NCBI GenBank assembly: GCA_029851415.1 | Contig: CM056743.1 | Coordinates: forward strand, 13,074,727-13,138,726 | DNA length: 64,000 nt | Reading direction: 5' to 3' | From: Eretmocerus hayati | Lineage: Eukaryota > Arthropoda > Insecta > Hymenoptera > Aphelinidae | Part shown: positions 62,201 through 64,000 of the stretch, piece after piece | How the letters are laid out: every line of letters starts with the position of its first letter | Numbering within the stretch: position 1 is the stretch's first letter | Program-made: the position numbers and the translations under genes | Notes under the pieces: generated by a model | What the model was told of the DNA's origin: nothing | Seen by the model: only the letters and a program-made list of their open reading frames with translations | Database searches by the model: none

Positions 62201-64000
62201 GCCACATTTGGTTTAGAGAAAGTGTAACCAGAATTTATACTTGACATCTGACTCCCCCATATCAATTACACATATTTTACTATTTAGATACTTGTAGCAC
62301 GTGGTCCACTGGTGCATTTCAATTGTTTTTCACATTAACGAATGTATCGCAAGAATGAAATGTTTGGGTTCCACATTTTTTGGACATCATGATAATCTTG
62401 AGAATCTTTGGGATATCTGCTTAGTACCTGGGATTTTTCTTGTCTACTCATCTTTTCATCTGCATCCAATTGTTCGTTCGACACGATGGATCGAAAGAAA
62501 CCACTTCCCGAAGAATTTTTTTTCCTTTTTTTTTCTTTTGCTAAACAATCTTAGCCTTCTCTTACACAGTAATCAAATCAAGAAAAAAATGATGGTGCAG
62601 CATCTTCAAAGGAAAAAAAAAAAACAAGCTGCCGTACCATTGCGGATGCAACAACAGAGTGATCCAGCAAATTTTAAACGCACATCAGGCGCGGCGATGC
62701 TCTGATCTTTGCATCTCAGATATTGAACTATTGTGTGCCGCATAGCAGCAGGAGGTGCAAGTGGTCTAGGATCAAATCAAAAGGTCTAGCAGTCAAATTC
62801 ATAGTCATGTGCGTTGTTCATAGCAGGTGGTCACAACATACACATATGTCTAGCATAGTGACATGAAACTATAGCTATGCTCGGTTTTATCTATTGATCA
62901 TAGAGACTAGTATTAGTCTAGCCCAGTGCACGCAAATAATGATTCTGATTCGATAATTACGGTAGAACCGCAGCCCTACATTGATTCCATGTCATGCTGC
63001 TACATGATTTAGTAGGATTGATTCAATGGCACCCAGTGAAAATTAGGTGGATTTTCTACCAGTGAATGTCAAGGGGTGTTTGCAAATTGGTTGAGTATAA
63101 TAGATACTCATAGCTAATAATCTTCAACTGGTGCAGAATTTTGTGCATGATAATTTTAGTCATAGGGTGCATTTTTCACTGACTGGATATACAGATGACA
63201 ATTTGAACAGAGAATCCTTGTGATGGATGTAAAACACGCTGACTTCAAAAGAAGACTTGGAAGATCTTTGATATCAAAACAACCAATCATATAGTGTTGA
63301 AGATCATCACCAGTATCTTCGAAGGTAGCTCACCATCAGCAGTGTTACCATTTACTATTTACTTGCATTATCAAGAAAATTTTGGAACCCTCATGAAACG
63401 AAACAATAAGGTTGTCTATCACCAACTCATATTTAGGTCTCAAATCAATTTTCCATAACAATAAGATTAATGAAAGTTATAAAAACCGATTGCAACTCTA
63501 TGCCATGCGCTCAAAGTAGATATTGGTACTCGCGGCATCACCTACAATCTTCCTTTGGTCTTGGTTACTCGCTTATGGTTAGATTCCATGCGATCAGTGT
63601 TATCCAACTTGTTACAACCAAATCGTGCCCAGTACATTGGCAGGATTAATTCTCATGAGATCGTGACATGGAAACAACGATGCATGCTATGTTAGCAAAA
63701 CCGTCCAATGTAAACCATGATATACTCTGGCATACAAGTACTAACAAGCTACTTTCTCAGTGTCTAATACATAGAAAGATTATGACTTCGTTTTCGTCAC
63801 ACATATTGAAATCTTCCAGACCATTGTGACATACTTGAAAGGATCCAAGTGATTGGTGAATGCTCAGATCAATTGTCCATGCAGATAAATTTATTCATAA
63901 TGAGAGATGCATATGTGTGCAAAAATCTTGAAATCATGTAAGCTAGAACTTTGGGATGATCCTCTGTCGTTATCTTCAATGGTGGTGTTATTGTGTTATC
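56237..64000. other. Non-coding stretch of 7.8 kb
   Basis: No supported gene. Minor items: a TATTAA-rich tandem at about 57795-57832, a 20-A run near 58310, a (GT)n tract at about 59803-59822, and a small internal duplication near 60305-60370 (ATTGAYAAAAAATYACAT, with AGCAATCT). Several frames at 60.8-62.7 kb (60-134 codons) have no domain. From about 62.7 kb the frames are shorter still. Confidence 0.4.

Noticed and set aside
62301..62705. 134-codon plus-strand frame with Lys and Gln runs
   Set aside because: Crosses T- and A-rich homopolymers, shows no domain, and has no splice or start evidence.

Overview
This 64 kb window looks like eukaryotic, probably insect, nuclear DNA. It is AT-rich and gene-poor, with GT-AG introns of 71 and 110 nt in the one well-supported gene and many short inverted-repeat transposon relics. 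No bacterial features (operons, ribosome binding sites, CRISPR arrays) are visible, and I found no tRNA or rRNA gene. An apparent ionotropic-receptor remnant at the left edge fits an arthropod. Hymenoptera is a guess I cannot confirm from the sequence alone.

Layout. 0.25-0.65 kb: a decayed exon resembling the C-terminus of an insect ionotropic receptor. 3.5-4.5, 7.3-8.1, 8.5-10.3 and 11.3-11.8 kb: foldback and inverted-repeat elements, several with a younger element nested inside. 14.3-15.1 kb: a GC-richer sequence present as two direct copies. 17.1-17.5 kb: a clean palindromic MITE. 19.06-22.09 kb: the most striking structure, a nearly perfect 3.0 kb palindrome (two arms of about 1.48 kb) bounded by an exact 16-bp direct repeat, so it looks like a recent insertion; each arm carries a hammerhead-ribozyme-like motif. 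27.7-31.4 kb: a Crypton-like mobile element whose minus-strand gene encodes a tyrosine recombinase with all catalytic residues present, but with one in-frame TAG in its tail. 33.6-34.8 kb: a foldback element interrupted by a MITE. 36.6-37.0 kb: a low-complexity Gly/His/Gln-rich reading frame that could be a real exon. 38.7-39.4, 40.2-40.5, 51.4-52.2 and 56.0-56.2 kb: further inverted-repeat elements. The remaining stretches, notably 41-51 kb and 56-64 kb, are anonymous non-coding DNA with microsatellites.

Functionally there is no multi-gene pathway here. The window records nested transposition: short TIR families, long foldbacks, one recombinase-bearing element, and one large young palindromic insertion. 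The recombinase gene is the only confident protein-coding gene. Most other open frames are short, overlap on both strands, and lack recognisable domains.
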